Origin: Candidatus Tetragenococcus pullicola
GTDB lineage: Bacteria > Bacillota > Bacilli > Lactobacillales > Enterococcaceae
Direction: 5' to 3'
Assembly: GCA_019115705.1 (NCBI GenBank)
Contig: DXDB01000160.1
Location: 1 to 64,000 of the forward strand
Length of the DNA stretch: 64,000 nucleotides
Below are positions 39,094 through 49,468 of the stretch, piece after piece. The notes beneath the pieces were generated by a model. It saw nothing but the letters and a program-made list of their open reading frames with translations. It made no database searches and had not been told where the DNA came from. A program made the translations under genes and the position numbers. Position 1 is the first letter of the stretch, and each line of letters opens with the position of its first letter.

Positions 39094-40068
39094 TTGCAAA
39101 CGCTTGTTAAAGAACCGAAAGAAGCAAAGAAAAAAAGAAAAAAAGAGAAGATCTCTTTTAAGGAAGATTTCAAACGCAATAAGTCATTGTATCTTATGTT
39201 GATACCAGGAATCATATTTTTTATCGTCTTTTCATACGTACCTATGGGCGGCCTTATTCTGGCTTTTAAACGATTCAATGTCGTTGATGGTTTGTTCGGA
39301 AGTCCTTTCAATGGGTTAGATAATTTTCGTTTTATGTTAAGTTCAAGTATGTTTCCTGATTTAAAACGAGCAGTTATTAATACCTTTGTGTTAAATATTA
39401 TCTTTATCGTTTCAGGAACACTTGCTTCAGTGACTCTAGCTATTGTTTTTAGTGAAGTTCGCAATAAACGAGCTCAAAAATTAACACAATCATTGTCAAT
39501 CTTACCAAACTTTATTTCTTGGGTAATCATTGCTTTATTCCTAGATATCTTCATCAATCCCAGAACTGGAGTTATAACCAAGTTACTTTTGACGTTTGGA
39601 ATGAAAACCAACTTTTATTCTGATCCAACCTATTGGCCAATCATTTTAATGATTTTGAAAGTCTGGCAAGGGGCTGGTTATGGATCGATTGTCTATTTAG
39701 CGACCATTACTGGTATTGATAGCGGTATTATGGAAGCTGCGGATATTGATGGCGCCAGTCGCTGGCAAAAAATCACCAAAATTACGATACCAATTTTGGC
39801 CCCAACCGTCGTTTTATTGACCCTGTTTTCAATCGGGAAAATATTTAACGGAGATTTCGGTATGCTTTATGCCATCATCGGTGATAATTCTCAGTTGTAT
39901 CCGACGACCGATGTTATCGATACCTACGTTTATCGAATGATGCGAACCTTAAATGAATTTGGGATCTCAACTGCTGTTGGGTTGGTCCAATCATTAGTTG
40001 GTATGGTATTGGTTTTTGTATCAAATGCATTGGCTAGGAAATTCCAACCAGAATCAGCAATCTTTTAG
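39094..40068 (+). CDS. ABC sugar transporter permease (LplB/YteP-like)
   Basis: MLIPGIIFFIVFSYVPMGGLILAFKRF; EAADIDGASRWQKITKITIPILAP EAA loop. Confidence 0.94.
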   Translation: MQTLVKEPKEAKKKRKKEKISFKEDFKRNKSLYLMLIPGIIFFIVFSYVPMGGLILAFKRFNVVDGLFGSPFNGLDNFRFMLSSSMFPDLKRAVINTFVLNIIFIVSGTLASVTLAIVFSEVRNKRAQKLTQSLSILPNFISWVIIALFLDIFINPRTGVITKLLLTFGMKTNFYSDPTYWPIILMILKVWQGAGYGSIVYLATITGIDSGIMEAADIDGASRWQKITKITIPILAPTVVLLTLFSIGKIFNGDFGMLYAIIGDNSQLYPTTDVIDTYVYRMMRTLNEFGISTAVGLVQSLVGMVLVFVSNALARKFQPESAIF

Positions 40069-40074
40069 AAAGAG

Positions 40075-40980
40075 GTGACAATGTTGGCAACATCCACGAT
40101 TAAAAGAACCAAAGGAGATAAAACAATCGAAACGATTGCGACTGTGATAGCGATATTGTTTGCAATCGCTTGTATCGTTCCGTTTATCTATGTAATTTCG
40201 ACATCCTTTTCATCAGAAAAAGCCATTTCTGATTATGGGATTCGTTTGATTCCTAAAGAGTTTTCACTGGCTGCTTATTCCATGTTATTTAAAGGAAAAC
40301 AAATTTGGCAATCCTATGGTGTAACCATTTTTGTTACATTAGTAGGAACGGCGCTTAGTTTGATTTTTAGTGCCATGATGGCGTATCCTTTATCCACGGG
40401 ACGTTTAAAATTGACGGGAAAGATCAACTTCTTTGTTTACTTTACCATGTTATTTTCAGGCGGACTGGTTCCTACGTATTTGTTAATCAGTAGTTATTTG
40501 AAAATGAATAATACGATTTGGGTTTTTATTATTCCCGGCTTAATTAGTCCTTGGAATATGTTCTTACTACGCAATTTCTTCTCATCGATTCCTGCTTCTT
40601 TATCTGAATCAGCACGTATGGATGGTGCTAGTGAGATGACCATCTTATTTAAGATCATTTTACCAGTAGCAAAACCCGCACTTGCAACAATTGGTTTGTT
40701 TTATGCTTTAGGTTATTGGAATGAATGGTTTAAGGCGTTACTTTATGTTTCTAAGTCCAGTTTATATCCATTACAGTTTTTGATTATGCGTATTAATAAA
40801 GAAATCGAAGCCATTCAGGAAGCCGCTCGCCAAGGAGTCAGTATTTCAACAGAAAATCTTCCCGATATAACGATGAAGATGGCGACAGCAGTGGTAACAG
40901 TTGGACCTGTGGTAGCTTTTTATCCATTTGTTCAAAAATATTTTACTTCAGGACTAATGGTAGGTTCTGTAAAAGGATAG
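40075..40980 (+). CDS. ABC sugar transporter permease (LplC/YtcP-like)
   Basis: ESARMDGASEMTILFKIILPVAKPALATIGLFYALGYWNEWF. Confidence 0.94.
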   Translation: MTMLATSTIKRTKGDKTIETIATVIAILFAIACIVPFIYVISTSFSSEKAISDYGIRLIPKEFSLAAYSMLFKGKQIWQSYGVTIFVTLVGTALSLIFSAMMAYPLSTGRLKLTGKINFFVYFTMLFSGGLVPTYLLISSYLKMNNTIWVFIIPGLISPWNMFLLRNFFSSIPASLSESARMDGASEMTILFKIILPVAKPALATIGLFYALGYWNEWFKALLYVSKSSLYPLQFLIMRINKEIEAIQEAARQGVSISTENLPDITMKMATAVVTVGPVVAFYPFVQKYFTSGLMVGSVKG

Positions 40981-41027
40981 GCAATAAATTTTAAAAAATA
41001 TAAAAATCCTATTAGGAGGAAAAGAAA

Positions 41028-42635
41028 GTGAAAAGAAGAAACAAATTCATGTATTCAGCTCTTTTATTATCGTCAATTGCTTTATTAGGAGCATGTGGTA
41101 GTAGTAATGATAATAATAGCTCGGACGATGGCGAAAAAGAAAGTGCGGAAGTGTCAGGAAATTTAGAATTCGAAGATCCCGGAACCTTAAATATTTACTT
41201 CTTTAATGAAGGAAAAAACGTGGATAAAGTCGTCAAAAAATTTGAAGATGAAACCAAGGATACTTTAAATACGAAACTTAATTTTAATTGGACGACAGAC
41301 CATAAACAAGAAATGCCATTGAAATTTACAGCAAAAGAACCGGTCGATTTAACCTTTGATGCGTATTGGCAAAATTTAGCGAAAAACAAAGGCGATAAGG
41401 TTTATGCAGATTTATCTGGCTATCTAGAAAATGATGATTATCCTGGCTTGAAGAAGGCTTTTTCTTCTGATCTTTTGGATTTAGTACGAGAAGCAGACGG
41501 ATCGATTTACTCCTTGCCTCTGGTCCAATTACATGGTGGAAACCAAGCTCAAGGTTTTATTGTAGATGGAAAGCTTCGGAAAAAATACAATTTACCAGAA
41601 GTAACTGATGAAGAAACCTATAAACAATTTTTAGATACGATGTATGAACATCAAGAAGAAGAAGGCCTAACATCTGTCATGAGTTTGTGGGGCGTTGGTT
41701 GGTCAGACTTCTTAGCACAAAAAAATGAGAAATTAGCCAATAATATTGTGACAGTTTCTAATTTTGATGTGCAATTAAATGAGGATGCAACAAAAGTCGT
41801 AGGTGTTTTGGGTGTCGGCGATGATGACGATGCGGCAAAAGATTTTGCGGGAGACTTCCAAGGAACAAATTATTTGCGCGATCGTTTTAAATTATTTGCG
41901 GATGAGTATGGCAAGTATGTAGATGAAAACGCTTTAAATCCGAGCGATACCGGTGTTTCAAAAAATGCGTCTACCTTTACGTTCTTAAGTGAGTGGCCAA
42001 GTAAAAAAATAGATGCGGAAGAAGATGGGCAAGAACCTGAATTATATATTGCTCAAGAAGAGATTTCAAATGGAGAAGGTAAGGTCTATGAAGATATGAC
42101 TTCTGCCAATAACTTCATGGTTGTACCGGCGTATTCAAAAAATATTGATCGAACCATGGCCTTTTTAAACTGGGTGTATGCTAGTCAAGAAAATTGGGAC
42201 TTATGGAATTATGGGATTGAAGGAGAAGACTTTGAGGCTGTTGGTGATAAAGAATATAATCCTTTGAGCCCGTCGGATAAATATAGTTTCCCAGTTTATG
42301 AAATGACCGATAATGCCACTTATACACGAATTGATTCTTCTTTAGATGATAGATCGAAAGAAATGTTTGAATTTGTGTTGGATGAAAATAATTTTGAACC
42401 AAACCCATTGGCAGGCTTTATGTTTGATGCAGCAGCAACCCCAATGATTTCTCAATCGGCAGCTTCTTATAATACGATTTATGGGGATTACTCTGGTTAT
42501 TTTGCGACAGGACTTTACGGAGATACCTTTGATAAGAAATACGATGAATTTGTTAAACGTAGTGAAAAAGATGCCAAAGTAATGAAAGAAGAAATTGAAA
42601 CCCAAGTACAAGCTTTTCTTGATGCACGTAATTAA
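41028..42635 (+). CDS. Sugar ABC transporter substrate-binding lipoprotein (LplA/YtcQ, DUF3502 type)
   Basis: Lipobox SSIALLGACGSS; long SBP with DUF3502-like C-terminus (NPLAGFMFDAAATPM). Confidence 0.93.
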   Translation: MKRRNKFMYSALLLSSIALLGACGSSNDNNSSDDGEKESAEVSGNLEFEDPGTLNIYFFNEGKNVDKVVKKFEDETKDTLNTKLNFNWTTDHKQEMPLKFTAKEPVDLTFDAYWQNLAKNKGDKVYADLSGYLENDDYPGLKKAFSSDLLDLVREADGSIYSLPLVQLHGGNQAQGFIVDGKLRKKYNLPEVTDEETYKQFLDTMYEHQEEEGLTSVMSLWGVGWSDFLAQKNEKLANNIVTVSNFDVQLNEDATKVVGVLGVGDDDDAAKDFAGDFQGTNYLRDRFKLFADEYGKYVDENALNPSDTGVSKNASTFTFLSEWPSKKIDAEEDGQEPELYIAQEEISNGEGKVYEDMTSANNFMVVPAYSKNIDRTMAFLNWVYASQENWDLWNYGIEGEDFEAVGDKEYNPLSPSDKYSFPVYEMTDNATYTRIDSSLDDRSKEMFEFVLDENNFEPNPLAGFMFDAAATPMISQSAASYNTIYGDYSGYFATGLYGDTFDKKYDEFVKRSEKDAKVMKEEIETQVQAFLDARN

Positions 42636-42646
42636 AAAATAAAATG

Positions 42647-42675
42647 ACTGGAGATTCGTTTGAATCTCCAGTATC
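42647..42675 (+). terminator. Hairpin between SBP and DUF624 gene
   Basis: ACTGGAGATTCGTTTGAATCTCCAGT. Confidence 0.55.
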
Positions 42676-42698
42676 TTTTGAAAAAGGAACGAGCGAAT

Positions 42699-43298
42699 AT
42701 GAAGAAAATTTTTAGACTAGATAATCCAATTTATCAAAACATTACTAAATTTGTGGATTTTTTATATTTAAGTGTATTGATACTTATCTTTTCATCTTTG
42801 ATCGTAACGATAGGACCCGCTTTTTCAGCAGGTTATTATACATATAATAAGATTTTTTATACAGAAGAAGACCGTGTCTTTCATACCTTCTGGCATAGTT
42901 TTAAAGAGAATTTATCGGATACATTAGGTGTTTCAATTGTGACGGTATTGGTATTGGCGATTTTATATTTAAATTACCAATTTTGTGAAAAGGGCTTATT
43001 GTTCTTTCCCAATTTTAAATTTTTCTTTTTGATTTTGGGTATTTTGTTAGCTACTTATTTTCTATATTATCTGTGTTTGGCTGCTCGCTTTGAAAATACG
43101 GTCAAAGAACGACTGATTGTGACTTTGTCTAGTGCTGTATTAAACTTACCAACAACATTGATTTTAATGGTCATTCTCATTATTGCTTATTTCTTGGCTA
43201 CTATTGTCCCAATTACCTTTCTCTTGTTACCAGGACTTTTAGTTGCTACCAGTCACCGCTTCTGTGAGATGGTGTTTAAGTTTTATGCGAGGGGTTAA
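42699..43298 (+). CDS. DUF624/YesL-family membrane protein
   Basis: Multi-TM, 'FRLDNPIYQNITKFVDFLYLSVL' and 'ALLVATSHRF'-like C-terminus, location next to Ytc/Ytp ABC genes. Confidence 0.8.
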   Translation: MKKIFRLDNPIYQNITKFVDFLYLSVLILIFSSLIVTIGPAFSAGYYTYNKIFYTEEDRVFHTFWHSFKENLSDTLGVSIVTVLVLAILYLNYQFCEKGLLFFPNFKFFFLILGILLATYFLYYLCLAARFENTVKERLIVTLSSAVLNLPTTLILMVILIIAYFLATIVPITFLLLPGLLVATSHRFCEMVFKFYARG

Positions 43299-43299
43299 T

Positions 43300-43821
43300 A
43301 TGGAAAATACAATTGTAAAAGAAACGCTCAAACAAAAAAATGGTTTTAAAGGAAAAATTGGCTACCTCTTCTTTGCCTATAAAGGAGTTATTATTACGGT
43401 AGTTTTGACTATTCTTTTTATTATCAGCCTTGTTTTTTCCTATATAAGTAAGACTTCTCCAGTTTTAACGGTGCGTATCGTTAGTTCAGAAGAAACCTAT
43501 CAGAACATAGTTGATCCAATGAAAGATACTTATGGAGAGGTTTTAGATATCTCTGAGGGAGAATCGATTGATGTGACTGAGTTTGATATTAGTGATCAAA
43601 ACAATCAAGATGCTTTTGTAGCCCAACTTGTAGCCCAACAAATCGACGTTATTTTTGTGACAGAAGAAATGGATCAAAAAATGAAGACGTTGTTTGATGA
43701 AAATCAGATAGAAAAGGGAGAGATTAAGTATACTGATCAGTATGGACGCGAGTTTGTCTCGCGAATTCCTAGTGAAATTCCCCATAAAGAGAGTGTCATC
43801 AAATTAACGAATCTAGACTGA
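43300..43821 (+). CDS. Single-TM protein with short extracytoplasmic domain, function unknown
   Basis: One TM (VIITVVLTILFIISLVFSYI) then VLTVRIVSSEETYQNIVDPM...LVAQQIDVIFVTEEMDQK. Confidence 0.65.
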   Translation: MENTIVKETLKQKNGFKGKIGYLFFAYKGVIITVVLTILFIISLVFSYISKTSPVLTVRIVSSEETYQNIVDPMKDTYGEVLDISEGESIDVTEFDISDQNNQDAFVAQLVAQQIDVIFVTEEMDQKMKTLFDENQIEKGEIKYTDQYGREFVSRIPSEIPHKESVIKLTNLD

Positions 43822-43832
43822 GGAGAAGACGA

Positions 43833-45248
43833 ATGAATCAATTACAAACTTATGCAATACCTAATGAAATACCTAAACAAGAAGATTACTTACTAAGAAT
43901 GCGTCCGGTAGGTTCTGACAAGTGGGAAAAAATTGAAGCTTATCAAGTAAAAGTGGATATGCATGATGTAAGAGAAGCTTCGATGATATATTTTGATTTT
44001 CAAGGTGCGGTAGAATTGGAAATTACATTTCCTAAATTTTATACAGTGTATGATGTTCAAATTCGTCCGACTCATTTGAAATATCCAACCGATATCACTG
44101 AGAAAAAAATCATTGTAACCATCAATAAACCCGGAAATTTTTCTTTGGAAATCAACAAAGATCGTTTTCATAATTTGCATATTTTTGCAGGCACCATTGA
44201 AGAAGTTCCTGATAAAGAAGATGAAAACACAGGGATTAACCTGATTGGTGATCGGGCAAACAAAGAAATTGAAAAAATGCCGAAAGACCGTTTGATTTAT
44301 ATTGAGGCCGGCATTCACTATATCTCGAGTTATATTTGGACAATTCCAAGCAATACACGTGTTTATTTAGAACCTGGCGCTGTTTTAATGGGCGGATTAG
44401 CCGTTGAAAATAATGAAAATGTCAGAATCTTTGGTCGTGGTGTGGTATACCAAGGACATTTGTTGCGTCCTTATTTTACCGATGGCTTTTCGATTCGCTA
44501 CAGTCAAAATATTGCTATTTCTGGTGTCTGTTTTATTAATCCCTTGCATTATACGATTTCTTTTGAACAGTCAGAAAGAGTCCAAGTAGAAAATGTGAAG
44601 ACGTTCAGTTGTTACGGATGGTCTGATGGTTTTGACATGGTGAGTTCAAGTCATATTACAATTGATAATTGTTTTTTACGAACCTCTGATGACTGCATTG
44701 CTGTTTATGCTAGTCGCAAAGATAGTTTTGGAAGTAGTTGCGATGTAACAGTGAAAAACTCTGTATTATGGGCAGATGTGGCACATCCTTTTATTACTGG
44801 TACACATGGTAGTCAAAAAGAGCCAGGAGATATTATTGAAAATATTTCCTTGGAAAATATTGATATCTTAGAACACCATGAGTTTCAACCAAATTATTTA
44901 GGCGCCCTGGCTATTAATCCTGGAGATAATAATTTGATAAAAAATGTATCGTTTAAAGATATTCGCATTGATGCCTTTGAACATGGACGAGTTTTTGATA
45001 TTCGCGTGAAGTTTAATAAGGATTATAATCCGATGCCTGGAAAAGGAATTGAAGATGTTTTATTTGAAGATATCGCGATCACCAGTGGCCCAGGGGAAGA
45101 AGTGTCATTGATTGCCGGCTACGATGAGGAGCGCTTGGTAAAAAATATTACGTTTAAAAATATTTATCGGGATGGTATAAAGATGACTAACCTGAAAGAA
45201 GCCAATATATCTGTTGGTGATCATACAGAAAACATCAAATTTCAGTAA
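43833..45248 (+). CDS. GH28-family (polygalacturonase-like) beta-helix hydrolase, intracellular
   Basis: YIEAGIHYISSYIWTIPSNTRVYLEPGAVLMGG; YGWSDGFDMVSSSHITIDNCFLRTSDDCIAVYASR. Confidence 0.85.
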   Translation: MNQLQTYAIPNEIPKQEDYLLRMRPVGSDKWEKIEAYQVKVDMHDVREASMIYFDFQGAVELEITFPKFYTVYDVQIRPTHLKYPTDITEKKIIVTINKPGNFSLEINKDRFHNLHIFAGTIEEVPDKEDENTGINLIGDRANKEIEKMPKDRLIYIEAGIHYISSYIWTIPSNTRVYLEPGAVLMGGLAVENNENVRIFGRGVVYQGHLLRPYFTDGFSIRYSQNIAISGVCFINPLHYTISFEQSERVQVENVKTFSCYGWSDGFDMVSSSHITIDNCFLRTSDDCIAVYASRKDSFGSSCDVTVKNSVLWADVAHPFITGTHGSQKEPGDIIENISLENIDILEHHEFQPNYLGALAINPGDNNLIKNVSFKDIRIDAFEHGRVFDIRVKFNKDYNPMPGKGIEDVLFEDIAITSGPGEEVSLIAGYDEERLVKNITFKNIYRDGIKMTNLKEANISVGDHTENIKFQ

Positions 45249-45291
45249 AAGGCATCGATCATGCCTAACAATCAACGTGTCTCTTTTATTT

Positions 45292-45336
45292 AAAGGCAAT
45301 ATTTTAATGGGAGCATTAAAATTTGCCTTTTTTTAA
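45292..45336 (+). terminator. Terminator after GH28 no. 2
   Basis: AAAGGCAATATTTTAATGGGAGCATTAAAATTTGCCTTTTTTT. Confidence 0.85.
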
Positions 45337-45435
45337 AGAAATGAATGCTTGGTGATGAATAATGAACCAAAAGGAGGATAGAAGTTCAGGTGTTCACAAT
45401 AGAAAAGATAAAAAAATTTAAGGAGGAAGGGTATC

Positions 45436-48400
45436 TTGCATAAAAATTTTCAACGACTAATCATCGCAACACTTGCTGTCTGTTCACTTGTAGTGTCTTC
45501 TAAAGCTACTTTTGCCACAGAAACTACTGAAGTAAATGAACAAGTCAAATTGAACATCACAAATGAAGAAGGTTTTGTACATCCTGGAATCAGTGTGGAT
45601 CCAAACCAACTAGAAATAACCAGAAAAGAACTTATTGATGGGAATTCTGTATATAAAAAGTATTATGAAGCCATGAAGCAGACAGATGCTGCAAATAAAA
45701 ACTTTGGTTCAAGCAATTTAAAAGAAGGGACACTTCATGAACCCAATATTCCCGCCTATGAGAATAGTACGCAAACCATGCGTTTAAGTAGGGATAGTTT
45801 TAAAGCGTATACACAGTCTATTTTGTATTATCTGACAGGAGATAGTACCTATCGCTACAATGCTATGAGGTTAGTACGTATTTGGTCACAGATGGATCCA
45901 GAACAATTTGAATACTTTCCCGATGCGCATATTCATGTCCCTGTTCCTGCCTATTATTTGATTAGTGCAGCGGAGATGTTGAAATATACCGAAGCGGTTG
46001 AGGCAACCTATAGTGATGATGAAGTGAACGATTATGGATTAGAATGGACCAAAGAAGATGATGAAAATTTAGTCAATCACTTTATTGATCCTGCTCAAAA
46101 AGCTTTTTACAATCGCAATGATCATTATATGAATCAACATTTGTATGCAATCACAGGAATTATGGCGACGGCTATATATAAAAATGATCCTGAAATGTAT
46201 CAAACAGCAGTGGAATGGTTTACTGTAAACAAAGATACCCAACAACCTGAACGAAATGGTGCTTTGAGTCATCAGTATTCTTTAATCAAGGCTGACCAAG
46301 AAGGAAACCCGATTGGTAAAGATTATATTCAGCATTTGGAAATGGGACGAGACAATGCCCATTCTTCAGGTGATGTCTTGAATATGATTGGTCTTGCTAG
46401 AATTTTGACGCAACAAGAAACTTTAGTGGATCCTACCACAGGAGAAGCATCTAAAGAGGGCGTATCTATTTATAAGTTTTTAGATGATCGTTTATTGGAA
46501 GGAACAGAGCAATGGGCTAAATTTATGGTTGGCCAAACCATTCCTTGGACAAAAACAGGTGGTGGGATGGATTTTGGTGGCGATATTTCACCAGCCTATC
46601 GAGGTAGAACTAGCCTTTATTATAGCAGTACCGAGCTTTATGATCGTTACCGTTTTGGTGAAGGTATGTCTGAAAAAGACTTGGAAGAAAAAGCACCGAC
46701 GTTAAGTCATATGGCTAAAAATCAAGCAGCAGCTCGTTTTTATTCGGGTTCAGGACTCAATAACTTTTGGGGCTCGCATTCAGATAATAAAATGACAGAA
46801 ATTGGTGCAGAGTATTGGTTATCTATGCCTGTCGATCGAACCAAAGATCAAGCGCTTAGTGTGCCAGAAACGCCCGATACATCGGAAGTTTCATTTGTGG
46901 CTCGAGGCAGCATTTTAGATGAAGATAAAACACAAATTCAAACAGAGAATGGGAAAACTTTTTTCAGAACGCAAGCAGTAGCCTCTCAAAAAGAGCTGAA
47001 AGAAACAGCTTATAAACGCCTTTATCCCAATGATGAGACGACTAAACCTGGGGGCAACCATTTTTCTGTAGCCAGTCTGTTTAAAAATGATAATATGGCG
47101 ATTTCCTATCGTTCTAATGGTGAAGCAAAATTAATGTTATCTGGTGCCAATGACTTCAGTCAACCGCATTCTCAAATTCTTTTACCAGATACTTCTGGTC
47201 AATGGAAAACAATCGTATATTCAGCCAAAGATGTGATGAATAATCGTACGGCCAATCTTTCAAATCTTGACTTTTACGCAGTTCTTTCAGACGAAAAAGA
47301 CGTGCAAGTCGATTTTGAATGGGTTAACTATGTCAATGAAGGCGATGGGATAAAAGGAACCGTCCCTATTTATGGAGAGTCTTTTAGTAAAGAACATCAA
47401 TTATTAAAAGGTGATAACGTGACATTCGATGTGGACATAGAAACACCAAAAGAAGCCACAATTTCTTTTGGCAATCAATCAGAAGGTCTCTCCATTGACG
47501 GAAAAACGGTCACTGTAGACTCAAATAAATTAGAAGACGGTCTTACGCGTGTCTTTCTTATTGTAGAAGATGATCTGTTTATTTCAGCAAGAGAGCTCGT
47601 TTTTAATGTTCATCAAGATCCACAAAGTGCCTTTGATGAAGCTATGAAAAAATATGATTCGAACTTGATTTACACAAATGTTTCTAAGGAAAAATTTTTG
47701 AAAGAAAAAGAAGCGGTAGAACAATTATTGAAGTCAGAAGTTTCTACTGAAGAGTTCTTGAAAGCTTATGAGCAATTCTTAGAGGCCTTGGAAGGATTGG
47801 AATTATTAAATCCAAGGGTAGAAAAAGACCAATCCTTTAATTATGCAGCGTATCCTTCAATTTTACCAGGGAATACGAATGCGCCTAATCTATTAGATGA
47901 CGATGATGGGACCCATAGTGGTGACCTAAGAGGACCTTACTATTTTGATTTTGGACAAAGTTACCGAATGACGGCCAATAAATTCCAAATGCAAACCAGA
48001 CGAGGCTTTGCAAACCGTTATCAAGGATTTAATATTTATGTTTCGAATGATAATAAAAACTGGACGAAAATCAACGAAAATGAAACAACGCAAACTGACG
48101 AGATGGAAACCATTCGTGTAAAAGACGAATATAAAAAATTGCCTTTCCGCTATATTATGTTACGTTGTGACAATCCAGGCGTTCCAACAGATCCGGCGTA
48201 TCCAGGAATCAGTTCATTTGGTGAGTTTCGGATTTATGGGGAACGCTCTGAAGTAAATGACAAGATTTCAAATATAACAATGAAAAATTCTGGGTTGAAG
48301 AATATGATTTTACCTGGCGAAAAAGTAAGTCTTGAGATTGAAGCAACGGAAGAAATTTCAGATGTCAAGGTTCAAATGAATGATCTAAAAGCAGAAGTTT

Positions 48401-49449
48401 CAAGCGAAGATAACATTCACTGGGTAGCTTCTATCATTTATCCAAAAGGACAGGGATTTGGTTCAGAGATACCTATTCAATTGGATTATAACGATGCTTC
48501 AGGTAATCCGGGAGAAACTGTCTATGAAACAAGTAAAAAGCAAGAGTTTTATATTTCGGATGATACCAATCTAATTAATGATGCTTTTGATCGAGTAACC
48601 AAGACCAGTAATCGTTCACCCAAAGATACTGCAGCATGGTTTGATCAAGATGTTTCTACCATGTCTGAATTTGCCAAACAAGCGGATGGACAAACCTTTG
48701 TTGAATTTGATTTTTCGGATGGACCAATCAAAGTCGATCGAATTGAATTTTTAGCACGTCAAGACCAGTATGCCAATCGAGCAAAATATTATCAGCTGCA
48801 AGCATCACAAGATGGAAAAACATGGGAAGATATTGCGCCATGGGGGAAAGATACCCAAGATTGGCAAGCCTTTATTCCTGATGACAAGCATAAAGATACC
48901 GCCTATCCCTATCTTCGCTTGTACATGTGGGCCAACCATTTGGGGATCACTGAGTTAAGAATTTTAGGCGAACAAACAGAAATGCCTGTTGAAGTCGATA
49001 AATCAGAATTAGAAGAAAAAATAAAAGAAGCACAAGCACTTACTGACGATGATTACACGGAAGAAAGCTGGAAACACCTTGAAGAATCACTAAATCAAGC
49101 CGAGTCTCTTTTTGAAAGTTCTTCAGTCAATCAGGAAGAAATAGATGAAGCCGTTGTTTCTTTAAATAAAGCCATCGAAGCCTTAGTCAAAAAAGAAATT
49201 CCAGTGGAAAATTTATCATTAAGTGTAAAAGGAATCCAGACAGTGAAAGTTGGTCAAACGTTAGCGTTGACACCAACTATCACACCTCCAAATGCGACCA
49301 ATCAAACCATTGACTGGCAATTTAGTAAAGAGGATGTTGTCTCTATAGATGAAGAAAATATTGTGACGGCTGAAAAGACTGGAATTTGTAAGATAACCGC
49401 AAAAGCGGGCGAAAAAAGTGCAATTGTGACGGTACGTGTAACAAAATAA
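45436..49449 (+). CDS. Giant secreted alginate-lyase-superfamily protein (lyase B, 1337 aa) with F5/8C-like, FIVAR-like and C-terminal Big_2-like domains
   Basis: Signal peptide; HPGISVDPNQLEITRKELIDG..., DSTYRYNAMRLVRIWSQMDP lyase-type repeats; two discoidin-like segments; EEKIKEAQALTDDDYTEESWKHLEESLNQAE FIVAR; LSLSVKGIQTVKVGQTLALTPTITPPNAT...VTVRVTK. Confidence 0.8.
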   Translation: MHKNFQRLIIATLAVCSLVVSSKATFATETTEVNEQVKLNITNEEGFVHPGISVDPNQLEITRKELIDGNSVYKKYYEAMKQTDAANKNFGSSNLKEGTLHEPNIPAYENSTQTMRLSRDSFKAYTQSILYYLTGDSTYRYNAMRLVRIWSQMDPEQFEYFPDAHIHVPVPAYYLISAAEMLKYTEAVEATYSDDEVNDYGLEWTKEDDENLVNHFIDPAQKAFYNRNDHYMNQHLYAITGIMATAIYKNDPEMYQTAVEWFTVNKDTQQPERNGALSHQYSLIKADQEGNPIGKDYIQHLEMGRDNAHSSGDVLNMIGLARILTQQETLVDPTTGEASKEGVSIYKFLDDRLLEGTEQWAKFMVGQTIPWTKTGGGMDFGGDISPAYRGRTSLYYSSTELYDRYRFGEGMSEKDLEEKAPTLSHMAKNQAAARFYSGSGLNNFWGSHSDNKMTEIGAEYWLSMPVDRTKDQALSVPETPDTSEVSFVARGSILDEDKTQIQTENGKTFFRTQAVASQKELKETAYKRLYPNDETTKPGGNHFSVASLFKNDNMAISYRSNGEAKLMLSGANDFSQPHSQILLPDTSGQWKTIVYSAKDVMNNRTANLSNLDFYAVLSDEKDVQVDFEWVNYVNEGDGIKGTVPIYGESFSKEHQLLKGDNVTFDVDIETPKEATISFGNQSEGLSIDGKTVTVDSNKLEDGLTRVFLIVEDDLFISARELVFNVHQDPQSAFDEAMKKYDSNLIYTNVSKEKFLKEKEAVEQLLKSEVSTEEFLKAYEQFLEALEGLELLNPRVEKDQSFNYAAYPSILPGNTNAPNLLDDDDGTHSGDLRGPYYFDFGQSYRMTANKFQMQTRRGFANRYQGFNIYVSNDNKNWTKINENETTQTDEMETIRVKDEYKKLPFRYIMLRCDNPGVPTDPAYPGISSFGEFRIYGERSEVNDKISNITMKNSGLKNMILPGEKVSLEIEATEEISDVKVQMNDLKAEVSSEDNIHWVASIIYPKGQGFGSEIPIQLDYNDASGNPGETVYETSKKQEFYISDDTNLINDAFDRVTKTSNRSPKDTAAWFDQDVSTMSEFAKQADGQTFVEFDFSDGPIKVDRIEFLARQDQYANRAKYYQLQASQDGKTWEDIAPWGKDTQDWQAFIPDDKHKDTAYPYLRLYMWANHLGITELRILGEQTEMPVEVDKSELEEKIKEAQALTDDDYTEESWKHLEESLNQAESLFESSSVNQEEIDEAVVSLNKAIEALVKKEIPVENLSLSVKGIQTVKVGQTLALTPTITPPNATNQTIDWQFSKEDVVSIDEENIVTAEKTGICKITAKAGEKSAIVTVRVTK

Positions 49450-49468
49450 GGTAAAAAGGTGACAAACA

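Noticed and set aside
45307-45330. TGGGAGCATTAAAATTTGCC as a sigma-54 promoter upstream of lyase B
   Set aside because: GG-GC spacing is wrong and the sequence is the 3' half of a rho-independent terminator.
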